DNA from: Datisca glomerata
Lineage: Eukaryota; Streptophyta; Magnoliopsida; Cucurbitales; Datiscaceae
Assembly (NCBI GenBank): GCA_003255025.1
Contig: QANY01003987.1
Coordinates: 124,001-188,000, forward strand
Length of the DNA: 64,000 nt
Direction: 5' to 3'
The stretch's first letter is position 1. Every line of letters starts with the position of its first letter. The notes under the pieces were generated by a model. That model ran no database searches and had not been told where the DNA came from. It worked only from the letters and a program-made list of their open reading frames with translations. Position numbers and translations under genes: made by a program. Positions 35,563-47,267 of the stretch are shown one piece after another.

Positions 35563-35742
35563 TGGAGAGTTATTTTTCGCAGAAGAGTGGATAGAGAACG
35601 ATTGGGTTTTTTATAACAGTGTTGAGCACCTACATGGCAACACTTTTCTACATGGTAAGTTATTTTTCACAGAAGAGTGGATGGAGAACGACTGGATTTT
35701 TGTAACAGTGTTGAGCACCATTGTTTCTACATGGCACATTAT
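35563..35742. repeat. Tandem duplication, 90-bp unit
   Basis: Two units start near 35568 and 35658. Each contains agttatttttc, gcagaagagtggat (or the cac form), gagaacga, ggatttt- and aacagtgttgagcacc. The open frame over both is a repeat product. Confidence 0.92.
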
Positions 35743-35978
35743 TTTCTTATATAATATCTTATTTTGGTAACTAAGTATATGTTAAAATTGAAAATGTTAC
35801 AACTATATAAGGATGATACTCCTAATACATACCATTGTAGGTTTGTTCAAACCAACCGCTTATAAAAGATAAATTTAAAAACAAAAAATGTTATGTGGTA
35901 ATATAATAGTGAACGTCGTTATGAATTGATAGTTCTATATGATGGGATCTTTGACGTGACATGTATGAAAAAAATTTA

Positions 35979-36299
35979 TCTATACTATATATAAAAGTGT
36001 AGAGATTGAAAAATATTTTTAAACAATACTAACCCTAATTATTTTTTAAATTTACTACATTGCCATTAATTGTTTATCACAATTATTCATATAAAATTTT
36101 CCACTATTTTATATTTATTATCTCAACTATTCATATTATAAAAATTAGATACTTTTTAAAAATTATCATTTGTAAAGACATTTTCTCCTCATTTTTAAAT
36201 TGAAATCATATAACTAGTTATAAGTAAAAATACGGATTAACCTAATATTTCTTTAGTTAATATATCTTCATTGTCATTTTATGTGTAAATCTTGAAAGA
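35979..36299 (+). mobile_element. Helitron-like 5' end fragment
   Basis: The text tctatactatatataaaagt starts after an A, as Helitrons do (insertion between A and T), and matches the start of the Helitron at 54592. No 3' hairpin with CTRR is found before 36300, so only the left part seems present. Confidence 0.5.
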
Positions 36300-36480
36300 T
36301 GAATGGCATGTTTTCTAAATTTTGGATTAAGGATTTAGATTTTAGATATAGATTTAGATTTGTAATATTGTGTTTACTATGAATTTGAATATTCAGATTA
36401 GATGATATGGATTATGTTATCTTAAGTAAGTTTACTATAATACACTTCAATTAATAATGTTACTCTTTTTTACAATATTA
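36300..36480 (+). repeat. Flank shared (inverted) with 43530-43690
   Basis: Text such as attttggattaaggatttag and gtgtttactatgaatttgaa reappears as its reverse complement at 43530-43690. With the GGGTC array that follows, it forms one unit present twice in opposite orientation. Confidence 0.88.
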
Positions 36481-36845
36481 AGGGGTCAGGGTCTAGGTTC
36501 AGGTCCGGGTCAAGGTCAGGTCGGGTTCAAGATCGAGATCTGGGTCTGGAGTCCGGGATGGGGTTCAGGCATGGGTCAAGGTCTGGGTTGAAGTCAGAGT
36601 CAAGGACCGGGTCTGGGTCGGGGTCGAGTCATGTCGAGGTCTGAGGTCCTAGTTAGGGTAAAGTCTGGGCTAGGGTTTAAATCCGACGTCGGGTCAAGGT
36701 CAGGATCAGGATCGGGGTTTGGGGTCCAGGTCAGGGTCTGAGTCTGAGCAGGGTTGGGGTCAAGTTTGGGATCGAGAACGGGGTCTGGGGTATGGGTCTG
36801 TGTCAGGGTCCGAGTCTTGGGTCGGTGTCGGGGTCAGGTTGAGTC
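36481..36845 (+). repeat. GGGTC-type minisatellite
   Basis: Dense irregular repeats of gggtc(a/t/c/g) and aggtc with a period of 6-12 bp. An open frame across it (rich in Gly, Ser and Glu) is not a gene. Confidence 0.92.
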
Positions 36846-36878
36846 GAAAGAAACGAGTATTTTTACCCACTAATATTT

Positions 36879-38575
36879 TGCTGGAATTGTATCCAAAAAG
36901 TAGGGTGTAATAACTATTTATGAGTATTTAGTTATCTCTGACATATATATATTATTGAATTTTATGAATAAATGAAAGTTTTTCTTTAATTAAAGTATGT
37001 TTCTAATTTACTTTAAGTCATGGAAAAATTATCAATGTAAGAAAAGTAAAGACAGAGGAGTCTTACAGATAAACTTTTTTGAAGTAGTAAAGAATGTTAT
37101 TTGCAGTCTAAGGATCGACTGGGCAATTGAGTCCGATTATGACTATTAGGTTAAATGAATTAAAGGATGTCAGTCTTGAGGCATGTGAGTGGAGACTCTA
37201 ACGGTTGACCTAAACATGTTATGAAACATGTTGAATAGACCAGTAACAAATTAGTTTGGAGTAAAGTCGTTTATCTAGCTCTAAATCGAATTGTTACACC
37301 TTAAGGGTATTTTCGTGATTACTTTAATCGTGAGGTGAATAAGAAACTTGACTTAGTTACTTGTGGTCTTTGATATGTCAAAGGAGTGAGTTCAAATTGC
37401 AGGACAATACCTCGAGTGTTGGGATCATGATTCAACTATGTTGGAGTTATGTGATTCAAAGATATGAAATCCGTAACGAGATTGCAAAATGTAACAATAT
37501 CACCTTATGCTTTATCGATGAGTGTGTGAAACAATAAACCTGGCCATGCACTCGATGAAATGAAATTGAATAAGACATGGTGAACTGTGCGAGACAATTC
37601 ACATTTATGTCTTTCTTATTCACAGTCAATAAAAGAGTTAAGAAAATACTAATTAGAGGAGTAAAATGGTAATTTTATATTCAGGAAGGGTAACATAGTA
37701 AAATATTATATGGATCGTGAAATAAAATTGTTTATTTACACCAATAGAAAATATAGCGTGCATGAATCGAGAATTGATTCGGCATTGGACCTATAGTAGA
37801 GTCGTATGATGTCGGGATTAAATCGGTCGGGAATTTATGGGGATAAATTAGTCAAGTATTTGAATCTCTTAGCTTTATTCATGTGGGTCCATTCGGTCTC
37901 AAGAGTAGTTCATAGGGACAGGAATGAGAAACAACATTAATTGGACCAAAAACGTATTTTGGATCAAGGTACATTTCCCGAATCCATATGTGATGGGTGT
38001 CATCACTAAAGTAGTGAAAAGTCAAAATTAATATTCAAATTAATTTATTTAATATTTTCTAATTATTAGATAATTAGTAAATAAAAAAATTAATTAATTA
38101 ATTGATAATGATCAGTTCAATTTATCAATTTTGATTGATGAATTTGAACACAATATTGACTCTAGGAGAGATGTAAAATTCACAGAAAGTAGTGCAGGGA
38201 GGAAGGCGAAAAAGTTGTGTTTTTCCTCCGTAGTTGTTTTAGAGAGCCCACACTCTACTCCTAGCAATATCATTGTGAGATATACTTCTGAATCCTACTA
38301 GTGATTGCTGGTGTGAAGATTAATTGAAGTTTTACGAAGAACGAAGAACGTGAGACAATTAAGTAGATTCCACAAAGTCAGAATTTCTCCGATACAAGAA
38401 AATGTATAAAATTATTTCTACCTCTTCTAGATATGTTTATCTAAATATGTATGATTGATTGTGTGATTTTATATTTAATATGATTAAATATTTATTTTAA
38501 AAAAATTGATATTCCACTCACGAACCGTTCGTGGTTCATTGATCTTTCTTCAAATTTTTAAAACTCGATCCAACA
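36879..38575 (+). repeat. Copia 5' LTR (same family as 4510-11227)
   Basis: It starts tgctggaattgtatccaaaa and ends ttaaaactcgatccaaca, which correspond to the reverse complements of both minus-strand LTRs. Shared internal landmarks include gtcgtatgatgtcggg, aggtgaataag and the taattaattaattga tract near 38090. Confidence 0.9.
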
Positions 38576-38577
38576 AT

Positions 38578-38592
38578 TAATATCATAGGCTT
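38578..38592 (+). other. Degraded tRNA-Met primer binding site
   Basis: The text ttaatatcataggc aligns with ttggtatcagagcc, directly after the LTR. Confidence 0.7.
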
Positions 38593-40165
38593 GGGTTCTT
38601 AATTATATGTATTTATGTTTAAACATATGTTAGGATGGATATTATGATATTGGCATATATTTTTATACGATAGATTCAAAGCATGTTTGAATGTGTTTCA
38701 TGAATGGATCCCGATCCGACTGGCTCTAGGTGGTTATTTTTAATTTTAAAATTGATGTACACCGAAATTGAGGCATATGATTTTATGTAATTTAACTTTT
38801 GTAAAGTTGTATCATTAAATTTCATGTATATTCGTTATCACAAGAAAAGTCGTTGTTCGCCACCATCGTCGTAGGGTTATTAAATCTTGAGGTTTTGGAA
38901 ATTTTTAGGTTTAGGAAAACTTGGGGTTTTGGAAACTTTTAGGTTTTGGAAACCCTAGTGCGCATAACACTATGTTCGGCCTCGGGCTGGCATGGACTCG
39001 CCAAGCCTATTGAGGTATTGGACTAAGCAGGGGTTGCTTGACCCAAATAATTTGTAGGGATTAAATATTTAATTCTAAGCCCAATCTAGACCCTAAAAAT
39101 TAAATTTATTTAATTTAGTAAATTTTCAACATTAATTAATTAGAATTTTTTTATATTTTTTTTAAAAATAAATCAATTGATTAATTTACTTGATAATTGA
39201 TTTATTAAAGTAAATTGAAATTTGAATTTTGAATTTTATAAATGGGATTGGACCTTTGTTAAGAATTACAAAGTGGTGGGCTCCCTGAAGAAGAATGAGA
39301 TAATTACAGACGTCATAAAGACTAGTAATTAAATTATTGTAATTTATTTATTATTTTTTATGGGTCGTAATTAGAAATGAGCCATAGAGAGGTTAAATTT
39401 AAATGTATGATTTATTATTAATCTCGTATCATCATATAGCATGCCATATAGAAATAGGAAAATGCCAATATCGAAATGTCATGTGATATGTACATGCATC
39501 ATTGTTGTCTAAATTTATAATGGGTTATAATTTAAATACAATGTGAATTTTATAAAAGTTATAATTTTTAAATTGTGATTTAAATTTTATAAAACTTTAT
39601 AATTTTCAAAACTTGCTTTTCAAATTTATAAAGAGTTATGATTTTTGAAAAAACAAAGAAAAATCTATTTTTTCAAAAACTAAGTTGAAAGGTCATTTAC
39701 GCTGAACGTTCCTAAGGTTCCCAACGTAAACTTGGTCGTGACATGAGAAATGATTTAAAAGCTAAATCATATAAAGAAAGTGGTGAGACAAGATTGTCCC
39801 TAGACGGACTGTTAGTTCATAGCAACCTTTAAAATCAATGCGTTGGTTAAATACTTAAACCAAAGCACATTAGAATCTCTCGTATGAACTAGTCAATGGG
39901 ACTAAGGTGACCAAAACCATTGATGATTGGTTAAGCTAGATGTAGTGACATCTTGAAAAGCGTTAAACAAACGAGAAGAGTCTTGATGCAATATGAGGTA
40001 GCTCGAGTTGTCTTTAGATGAGATGAGCTATCGTAGTTGATCGTACCATCATGGAAGAAATATTTTTATCAGATTTTTAATATTTAAGTGTTTGCATAAT
40101 GTATCGTACTTTACTAAATGATTGAGTATACATTTATGCCGTTTTATTTATTCTTTCCAGTAATC

Positions 40166-40960
40166 ATGTCATTATCCCCTCTCTCAACAATCTTGAACGC
40201 GAAAAAACTTACTGGTGAAAATTACATGGATTGGAAAAGTAGTCTTGATACGTACTGATAGTAGAAAAGCACAAGTTCATGCTCACCACCCCTTGTCCCC
40301 TTGATCCTATTGTTGAATCGATTCAAGATCGCTAGGTGTCACATCTTAGCTTCTGTTAGCGATGTGTTGCAACAACAGTATTAGAACATGCAAACTGCCA
40401 CTGATGTGATGTTGAACATCACCAAAAATTTTAGAGATCAAGGTCGTCAAGCCAAACAGGCTGTTGTGCGAAACTTCATGAACTGTCGGATGAAACCTGG
40501 AACTCCCGTCAGAGAACACGTTATATTGATCATTAGTTATCCAAATGATATGGAGATCATAAGTGATGAGATATATTGCGAGACTCAAGTTGATATGATC
40601 CTTGAGACCCTGCCAGACACTTTTGAAAACTTCAAACTTAATTATTCGATAAATAAGTTAAGGTACTCACTTCCGGAGCTTATAAAGGAATTGCAAGCTG
40701 TTGAGATCTTATTTTTGAAGGGCAAGAGGAAGACTGGAGAGAAAAGTTTACTGAAAGCAAACCTTCCACCTCTGGTGCCAAAAAGAAACACAAGAGAGGT
40801 CCAAAGAAAGTTAAGAAGCAGAACTCGAAAGCTCGAAAGGCAAGGGCACTGTAAATGTGGACAAGGCAAAAAATAAGTATCATTATTGTGGAGTCGTTGA
40901 CCATCGGAACACGACTGCCTGGACTATCTTAAAGAGGTATCTCGGGTGAGTTCAAATTCC
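40166..40960 (+). pseudogene. Copia gag pseudogene
   Basis: It starts MSLSPLSTILNAKKLTGENY, then MDWKSSLDTY, the standard N-terminus of plant copia Gag, followed by two stops. After a frame break, the long open stretch at 40388-40876 continues with VVRNFMNCRMKPGTPVREHV, DMILETLPDTFENFKLNYSI and LPELIKELQAVEILF, the UBN2-type Gag domain. A basic tail follows. From 40876 a shifted frame reads KNKYHYCGVVDHRN, the decayed CCHC zinc knuckle (first Cys lost; CxxC...H...C incomplete). Gag forms the particle of the element. The stops and frameshifts show it is dead. Confidence 0.92.
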
Positions 40961-41039
40961 ATTGGGGGAATGGAGTTCTAGTATCGGCTGTATCAGTTGG
41001 AACTATTAAATTGTCATTTGATAACAGTTATTTGGTTTT

Positions 41040-41230
41040 ACGTGATATCATACTAAATAAAATAATTATTTTATTCATTGAATTAAATAGTTGCATCACT
41101 ATAAGTTAAGTACATCTCAATAAAGTATTCATTTAAATAAAAAGTTATAATAAAGTATCATAAATTTATTATTTTTTACTTATTGAATTTGAGAGTTGCA
41201 TCACTATAAATTATGTACATCCCAACTAGG
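41040..41230. repeat. Direct repeat of about 45 bp
   Basis: The text ttgcatcactataagttaag, then tacatc, near 41092 recurs as ttgcatcactataaattatg, then tacatc, near 41193. Both are preceded by ttattgaat-type text. Confidence 0.85.
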
Positions 41231-41278
41231 TTGGCGCCTACCTATTTATCAATCACTTGCAACAATTTCAAAAATTAA

Positions 41279-41304
41279 CCCCCCCCCCCCCNCCCCCCCC
41301 CCCC
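41279..41304. repeat. Poly(C) run with one undetermined base
   Basis: About 25 C residues are interrupted by n at 41292. The true length is uncertain. Confidence 0.95.
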
Positions 41305-41450
41305 GGGCTAGCCTCATTAAAATTTTTCTAGAAAAAATCTCATTGGGAAAAACTCAGAAAAGGAAAAAGAGTACTAGCCATAAGAATTAACCCTTACAAG
41401 ACTTTAAAAATCTGAATCATCTATACTTCATTTTCATTAACATCTAAATC

Positions 41451-43235
41451 TTAAAAATCTTGAATGATGTCGTTTAGTCGTTGTTGTCTTCTTTTGATGG
41501 CATCACTCCAATCCTTAACACATATGGGGGCTTCAACAATATCAGGAGTTAATCTACTTCTTTTTTCTTCAATTACACGTCCACCTGCACTAAAAGTAAA
41601 CTCCGATGATACTGTAGAGACCGAAGGGATTAGAAGATCACGCGCCATAATAGAAAGAATTGGATATCTCTTTGAATTTGCTTTCTACCATTATAAAATA
41701 TCAAACTCATCATTTTCTTTAATTCCATATTCCGTTTCAAAAAATTTATAAAGTTCTGATCTACGAGGAATAGAAATAATATTCTTCAATTTAAATTTCA
41801 TTCTTTATTGAAAAATATTCATAGAAATACCTACTTGTGTAGATAAACTACTACCGTCATTAATATTACAACAATCATTTTTATATTTTGATTCATATGT
41901 TGAATAAAATGAATTTAATTCCGATGTTAGTTCTTTAATATCTACAACGGGGGAAAGTTCTAAATTCTCATAAATTAAATCAATAAAAATTTCAACTTCA
42001 ACTAATTTATCCTAGAATCCATAGTAGTAGCAAAACAAAATATCCTAAGAATATTCTGTCAATATTTTTTAAATTTTTCTTCTATTTTTTCAACAATAGG
42101 TCTAAAAGATTCATTTGTCTTATAACGTGCAAAAATGCTAGTAATTTCTAAAAACTGTCTAAGAACAAGATGTAAAGTTACATGGTAAATACCAGATCAA
42201 ATATTAGTTGAAACATAAAAAGGTTTCAAAAACTCAAGAAAATAATTAGTTATTTCACAACTAATACTTTTTACAACAGTTTTATCTTTTTTCGTTTACA
42301 TAATTACAAATTACACTCCAATAAGGTTTTGTTGTCATTAACATTAAATATGTAGAGTTCCACCTAGTTTCTACATCCAACTGTAGCTTTCTTAGTTTTA
42401 AACCAAAATCTTTACATGATTTTAAATATTCTTGTTGTCTAGTATTTGAATTCATAATATATGATATAACATAACGTATTTCTTCCAAATACGGTGATAT
42501 TGTTTCATTCAAATTTTGACAACTAAGTTAAGTATATGACAAACACACCGCATATGTAATAAAGAATTTTGATTTGCATTAATAGTAAAATTATCTTTGA
42601 ATAAATTAATAACACTATCGTTTGCACTAACATTATCAAGAGTGATACTGAAAATTCTATTAGAAATACTATATTCACGCAATATACTCATAATATATTA
42701 AAAAATCACATTGCCTGTGTAAGGGTAATCACATCGTCGAAAATCTAGTATTTTTTTATTTAACTTCCATTCATGATCAATAAAATGTGAGGTAACAACA
42801 GTGTACCCCAGCGCACCACGTGCACTCCATAAATAAGAAGTAATATAAATTGACATAGTAAGATAAGAAGAAAAAGATTGAATTAATTCATCTTTCATAT
42901 TATGGTAAAGTTTAATTACATCACTTTTAGTAGTGTTTCTAAGAATATGTTTATATTGAGGTTGTATACCTTCTATCATACAGTCTTCTAAATCAAGATC
43001 GTCAGCATAACTCAAAGGTTGATTAAAAACAGCTATATATCTAGCTATACATTCTCTACCTTTAGCCTGTGTATATTTAAAATTTTCAGAACCAGATGCA
43101 TTTATTTGAGTTTGTTTAAGGTCATCTTTCTGGTGATCTTTTACATGGTTAATTAAATAATGTCTGAAAATAGTTCCAGTTCCTTGACAAACTTTCTAAG
43201 CATAATCAGATGAACAATGTTTACATTTTGCCCTA
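41451..43235 (-). pseudogene. hAT transposase (BED finger to dimerisation domain)
   Basis: On the minus strand the order is complete. A BED-type finger (AKCKHCSSDYA, one stop, then GTIFRHYLINHVKDH) starts at about 43235. The linker and N-terminal core (ITSYLWSARGALGYTVVTSH, FIDHEWKLNKKILDF) extend to 42698. The core (ITLDNVSANDSVINLF, RCVCHILNLVVK) is at 42691-42509, and LKLRKLQLDVETRWNSTYLM at 42512-42282. The C-terminal hAT dimerisation domain (LIPSVSTVSSEFTFSAGGRV, EAPICVKDW) is at 41648-41451. This family cuts and pastes DNA with 8-bp target duplications. Between 42280 and 41650 the frames are broken and three frame changes occur, so it is inactive. Terminal inverted repeats were not found. 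Confidence 0.93.
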
Positions 43236-43254
43236 ACTTTTTACATTTGTCTGT

Positions 43255-43525
43255 CTCTTCGAGTCTTGTTCATTCGATCAGCGACTCATCCCGACCCGTG
43301 TCCCACCTGGCCTCATTTCCCCGACCAGATCTGACTCCCTAACTTGACAAGGTTCGACTCCTCGACCTGACCTGGGATCCTGACCTGACCCGATGACGAC
43401 AACCGCCACCCCGACCTAACCCGATGACGACAACCATGATCCAAACCTCAGCCCCTACGTCGACCCCTGACCCTGAAACCGACACGGGCCTGACCCGACC
43501 CTGAAACCGGCACGGACCCGACCCC
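43255..43525 (-). repeat. GGGTC-type minisatellite, inverted copy
   Basis: Read on the minus strand: repeats of gggtc(g/a) and gggtcaggg as at 36481-36845. It lies just upstream of the hAT transposase start and may be a subterminal repeat of that element. Confidence 0.9.
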
Positions 43526-43529
43526 AACC

Positions 43530-43690
43530 CAATCAAATTATAGTAAATTTACCTAAGATAATATAATTCAAATCATCTCATCCAAATATTCAAATTCATA
43601 GTAAACACAATATTACAAATCCTAAATCCAAATCCAAAATCTAAAATTCAAATCCTTAATCCAAAATTTAGTAAACATGCCATAAGCCTT
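43530..43690 (-). repeat. Flank shared (inverted) with 36300-36480
   Basis: Reverse complement of the 36300-36480 segment, including ttcaaattcatagtaaacac and ccttaatccaaaatttagta. Confidence 0.88.
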
Positions 43691-44238
43691 TTATTATTTC
43701 TTCTAAAGAGTGGATCCTTTCTCTAGATCCACAGTCAGTGCAACATTTTTCCTAGTTGGATTACATTTGGACTTTTGTTCTCCGTGTACATCTTCCTCTT
43801 CTATACAACCTTTACCGATAAAAAAGAAAAGAAAAATTAACAAGCACATTATTGGTATCTTATCAATGGTTTGTATGTTATGCACCTGGATGCTTTACTA
43901 TATGGCACCTTCAACTGTGATGAAAATAAACCTCTTTAAAATCCCTCCATGGAAGACCAATTATTGATACATTTTATCTGGCAGGATGTTTCCCTTTAGT
44001 TGATGACCTGAAAACCAATATTTTCTTGCAGGTTTCCCATTGAATATCAGAGTTTGGTTGTGGAGATGGGATTTCTCTATAATTAGATTTGGAGAAGTTA
44101 CTTAAGAAGAGGGTGAAATGACATCTTATTGGTCCAGAATTACGTTTCTTCATTAGGTAGACCTAGGATATTGTGCTTATCCCTTCTTTCTCGTCATAGA
44201 TTCATCTGTTTACATTGGTAAAGGTGACACCGGTTAGA
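43691..44238. other. No gene recognised
   Basis: Short open stretches on both strands have no recognisable motif. An intron-like acceptor (ttttcttgcag) near 44032 may belong to the pseudogene that follows, but I cannot identify the exon. Confidence 0.4.
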
Positions 44239-45256
44239 CATGAAAGAGATTGCCAAGAAGAAAGCAGCAAATAATGACCAGCAAAGCACTCCGAGAGAAG
44301 TAAAAAGAAAGAACGTTAGATGATCATTCTAGAGATTTGGAGAAACAACCTAAGCAGCAGGAGGAGGAAGAAGTCTCAGACTCTGATACTACAAGAGATT
44401 CAGTATCATCCCAAGGTGATTCTGGGATAACAGAGGATGAGAAAGGAGAAAGTGAGTTGACAGATCCTAATGAAATGGCAAACAAGAGTTCATTAGAGAG
44501 CAGTTTTCACAACTCTAGAGAAAGCTCTGATAGTGGTGGTAGTAAATTAACAACTATTACATCAGAAGGTATTTCTAGAGAGAATCTAAGGATTTTGGCA
44601 AGGACCCTTCTAGTGTTGTTACCGAAACATCTTCCCAGAACAATTTTAAAGGTGACGAAGCTCTTCAGAAACCATCAGAGTCTTCTGAAGGTATTGATGA
44701 CAATGTTGTTGAAGAGCTAAAGGAAATCGATTTTCGGGATGGGTCAAGTGCTGCTCAAAGCATGGGAAGTGTTGTTAAAACACTGGATGTCGAAGAAAAT
44801 GGTGAGCATGATGATGAAGCTGCCTTGGAACAAAAAGTTGAGGAAATGGAAATGAGAATCGAAAAATTTGAAGAGGAGTTGAGAGAAGATGCTGCTCTTG
44901 AAATATCACTTTATTCTGTTGTCCAGAGCATGGTAGCTCAGCGCATAAGGTGCATGCATCTGCTCGATGCCTATAAAGACTCTATATTCATTGCTGCAAG
45001 CATTGGACTCATGCCAAGCGAGCAACGATTGCTAAAAATACTGTATCCGGGCTTGTTTTAATTTCCAGGTCTTGCGGTAACGATGTTCCAAGGTAAATTT
45101 AATTATCACCATTATATTGAAAATAATGTTATGAGTTAATTTAGAGTGTCAGCTAGCATTGTATTAATTATCGTTCTTTTTGTTAAGGTTAACCTTCTGG
45201 TTGTCTAATACTATTGTGCTGCGGGAAATAATCTCTCAAGCATTTGGGAGATTATT
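44239..45256 (+). pseudogene. NT-C2/gar2-related family protein, C-terminal part, truncated
   Basis: A long acidic Ser/Glu-rich region starts near 44239 (MKEIAKKKAANND) and changes frame near 44590 to DPSSVVTETSSQNNF. It then runs through EQKVEEMEMRIEKFEEELRE and DAALEISLYSVV, a coiled-coil block I know from plant proteins called EEIG1/EHBP1 N-terminal or nucleolar gar2-related. After another frameshift it reads AHKVHASARCL, stop, RLYIHCCKHW, then AKNTVSGLVLISRSCGNDVP. A GT-AG intron (45093-45186) and LTFWLSNTIVLREIISQAF follow, the signature of this family. Similarity ends at about 45256, where the inverted SDH6 duplication starts. The function of the family is poorly known. Frameshifts, a stop and truncation make this a pseudogene. 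Confidence 0.82.
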
Positions 45257-45717
45257 TCCTCGTCATAATGTGTAACCAGCATCTTCTAGTCTAAATAGTG
45301 CTTTCTCAAAATAACAAGAATGCAAGTAGAATAATACCATGTAAACTCCTTGAGTATTTCCACGTAAAACCTGCGGTTGAAACTGCTCCGATAACGCTTC
45401 CTGTGAGACCAAAATTTACAGCTTCCCTTGCGGTTTTCAGCTGGAGAGCAAAGAGATTAAAGTTTTACAGCTGAAAATTTTTATACATTGAGAACTCTAA
45501 GACAATAAACACATAATTATGAGCAGAATTATGCGAGTCCCGAAGAGTATTTAGCCAGCCATTATCGATTGAAATTAATATTAAACTTTCTATGGAGAAG
45601 AAAACAATATAATGTGTATGCAGAAAGAAGATTGAGAAAGAGGATTATGCACACATGCAAATGCTTCCACAGGACAATTCAATCAGACGCGAAGTTCTAC
45701 ATAATCTTCATGATTTA

Positions 45718-46117
45718 TGGTAGCACTGTGGCTAGTAGCAATACCATTTTTAATAAAATCAGAATATATCTTGGGCATAAAATAGAGATTGAAATACCAA
45801 TGTTGCTTAAGAAGAGACAGACAAGGAGATATCTTCTTCAATTACACGACAAATAAAATCAGAAACATCTATGGTTATATGAACAGTGACATGACAACAA
45901 CCTGTCTAAGTATAATTCTTTATTGGGATTACCCATCTTCATACACACAACATGAAAGCTGGATATAAAAGAATCTACAAGAAAGGTTCCATTTTCGTTT
46001 GTGCAAAAGATGGACATATAATTGGTGAGAACACATATGCTAAATCTGAGAAATGACAACATCTAGTAAGACGATATATTAGATCTACTAAGAATAACTA
46101 AATCGAACATCTTGAAC
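45718..46117. repeat. Internal tandem duplication in arm A, unit 1
   Basis: The segment from atggtagcactgtggctagt through tcttcttcaattacacgac to gaacatcttgaac is repeated after the hAT-type element, at 46781-47267 plus 47995-48044. Confidence 0.88.
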
Positions 46118-46792
46118 CAGTGTTGTCAAAAGCTCGCTTAAGCTCTCTAAGTGAAGGGCTGCACTTAGTGGCAAGCTAAGCTCAGCCCCTTCCGTTAAGC
46201 TGTTGCTTAGCAGCGACATTGCCTAAGCACTAAGCTCCACTAACAGCGGTTAGTAAATCCTAAGCGACAAGTCATAAAAGATGAAGGGTGTATAAAAGTT
46301 ATCCAATTCTTTTTCCTCTGAGTCTCCTTTTTCTCATGTTTTCCTTCACGAATGAGTCCGAGCTCTTGTCATCTCTCTCTCTTAAGCTTTGTCCAAGACT
46401 CAAAGCTCCATATCTTCCCCTCTCCCATCTCTATCCGACTAACCCCCGCTTCTACAATGTTAAATATTTTATGTTTCAAAGTCTTAAGAATTTATTTTAA
46501 ATATTTTTTTATGTTATATAATACTTTGAATATGACTCTAATGCTTTATTAATATTTTCAATATGACTTTAATGCTTTTATGTTGAAGTATTTTTGTTTT
46601 TATTTATGTTTTATCAATGGCGATCTTTCATTACAGATTGAAAATTATATGTGTACATATATATAATTTTTATTCTGTCATTTATATATAGGACGATTAT
46701 CATCGATTAAGCCCTCACTTATTGTGGCGCTTAGTGCTTACTCCCCGAGGGAGCTTTGGCGCCTAGGGACGCTGAACGTTTTGATAGCACTG
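46118..46792 (-). mobile_element. hAT-type non-autonomous element (copy 1)
   Basis: The ends are cagtgttgtcaaaagctcgc and gaacgttttgatagcactg, imperfect inverted repeats with CA..TG-like tips typical of plant hAT families. The inside contains jumbled gcttaagc, agcgcc and ctaagc words and a conserved stretch with tctctctcttaagctttgtc. The left flank is tcttgaac. The right flank is the duplicated intron, so the original target duplication is lost here. Confidence 0.75.
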
Positions 46793-47267
46793 TGGCTAGT
46801 AGCAATACCATTATTAATAAAATAAGAAAATATCTTGGGCATAAAATAGAGATTGAAATACCAGTGTTGCTGGTCCGCTCGGGGACATCCGATAAAAAAT
46901 ACCATTGTCGCTGGTCCCCTCGGGGACATCCGATAAAAAATACCATTGTCGCTGGTCCCCTCGGGGACATCCGATAAAAAAATACCATTGTTGCTTTAGA
47001 AGAGACCAAACAAAGAGACATCTTCTTCAATTACACGACAAAAAAAATCAGAACATCTATGGTTATATGAGCATTGACATGAGAACAAGCTGTCTAAGTA
47101 AGATTATTGAGATTACCCATCCTCATAGACGCATAACAGAAAGGCTGAATATAAAAGAATCTATAAGAAAAGTTCCATTTACGTTTGTCCAAAAGATAGA
47201 TGGACATATAATTGGTGAGAACAGACATATGTTAAATCTGAGAAATGACAACATCTAATAAGAAGAT
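46781..47267. repeat. Internal tandem duplication in arm A, unit 2 (split)
   Basis: Second copy of 45718-46117. It continues after the MITE at 47995-48044. It also carries an extra three-unit 46-bp array at 46868-46990. Confidence 0.85.
46868..46990. repeat. Tandem array, about 46 bp x 3 (self-complementary core)
   Basis: Units of gctggtcccctcggggacat, then ccgataaaaaataccattgt, occur with the first unit carrying gtccgctcggggac. The core gtccccTCGGggac is a perfect 6-bp stem. The array sits between taccagtgttgct and ccattgttgct, so each unit carries a copy of the flanking taccattgt(t/c)gct. Confidence 0.92.

Larger units (their letters stand above)
36879..40960 (+). mobile_element. Truncated Ty1/copia element (5' LTR, leader, gag)
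   Basis: An LTR (36879-38575) of the same family as that of the 4510-11227 element, a decayed tRNA-Met primer site (38578-38592), a leader matching 9110-9390, and a broken gag (40166-40960) follow in order on the plus strand. Protease, integrase, RT and the 3' LTR are absent: unrelated DNA begins after about 40990. The element lies immediately after the GGGTC minisatellite. Confidence 0.88.

Noticed and set aside
36719..36910. Gly/Ser/Glu-rich open frame
   Set aside because: Product of the GGGTC minisatellite running into the copia LTR.
46731..47258. Open frames on both strands around the 46-bp array
   Set aside because: The repeated GDIR/RGHPIKN units follow the tandem period, and the region is intronic transposon and duplicated intron.
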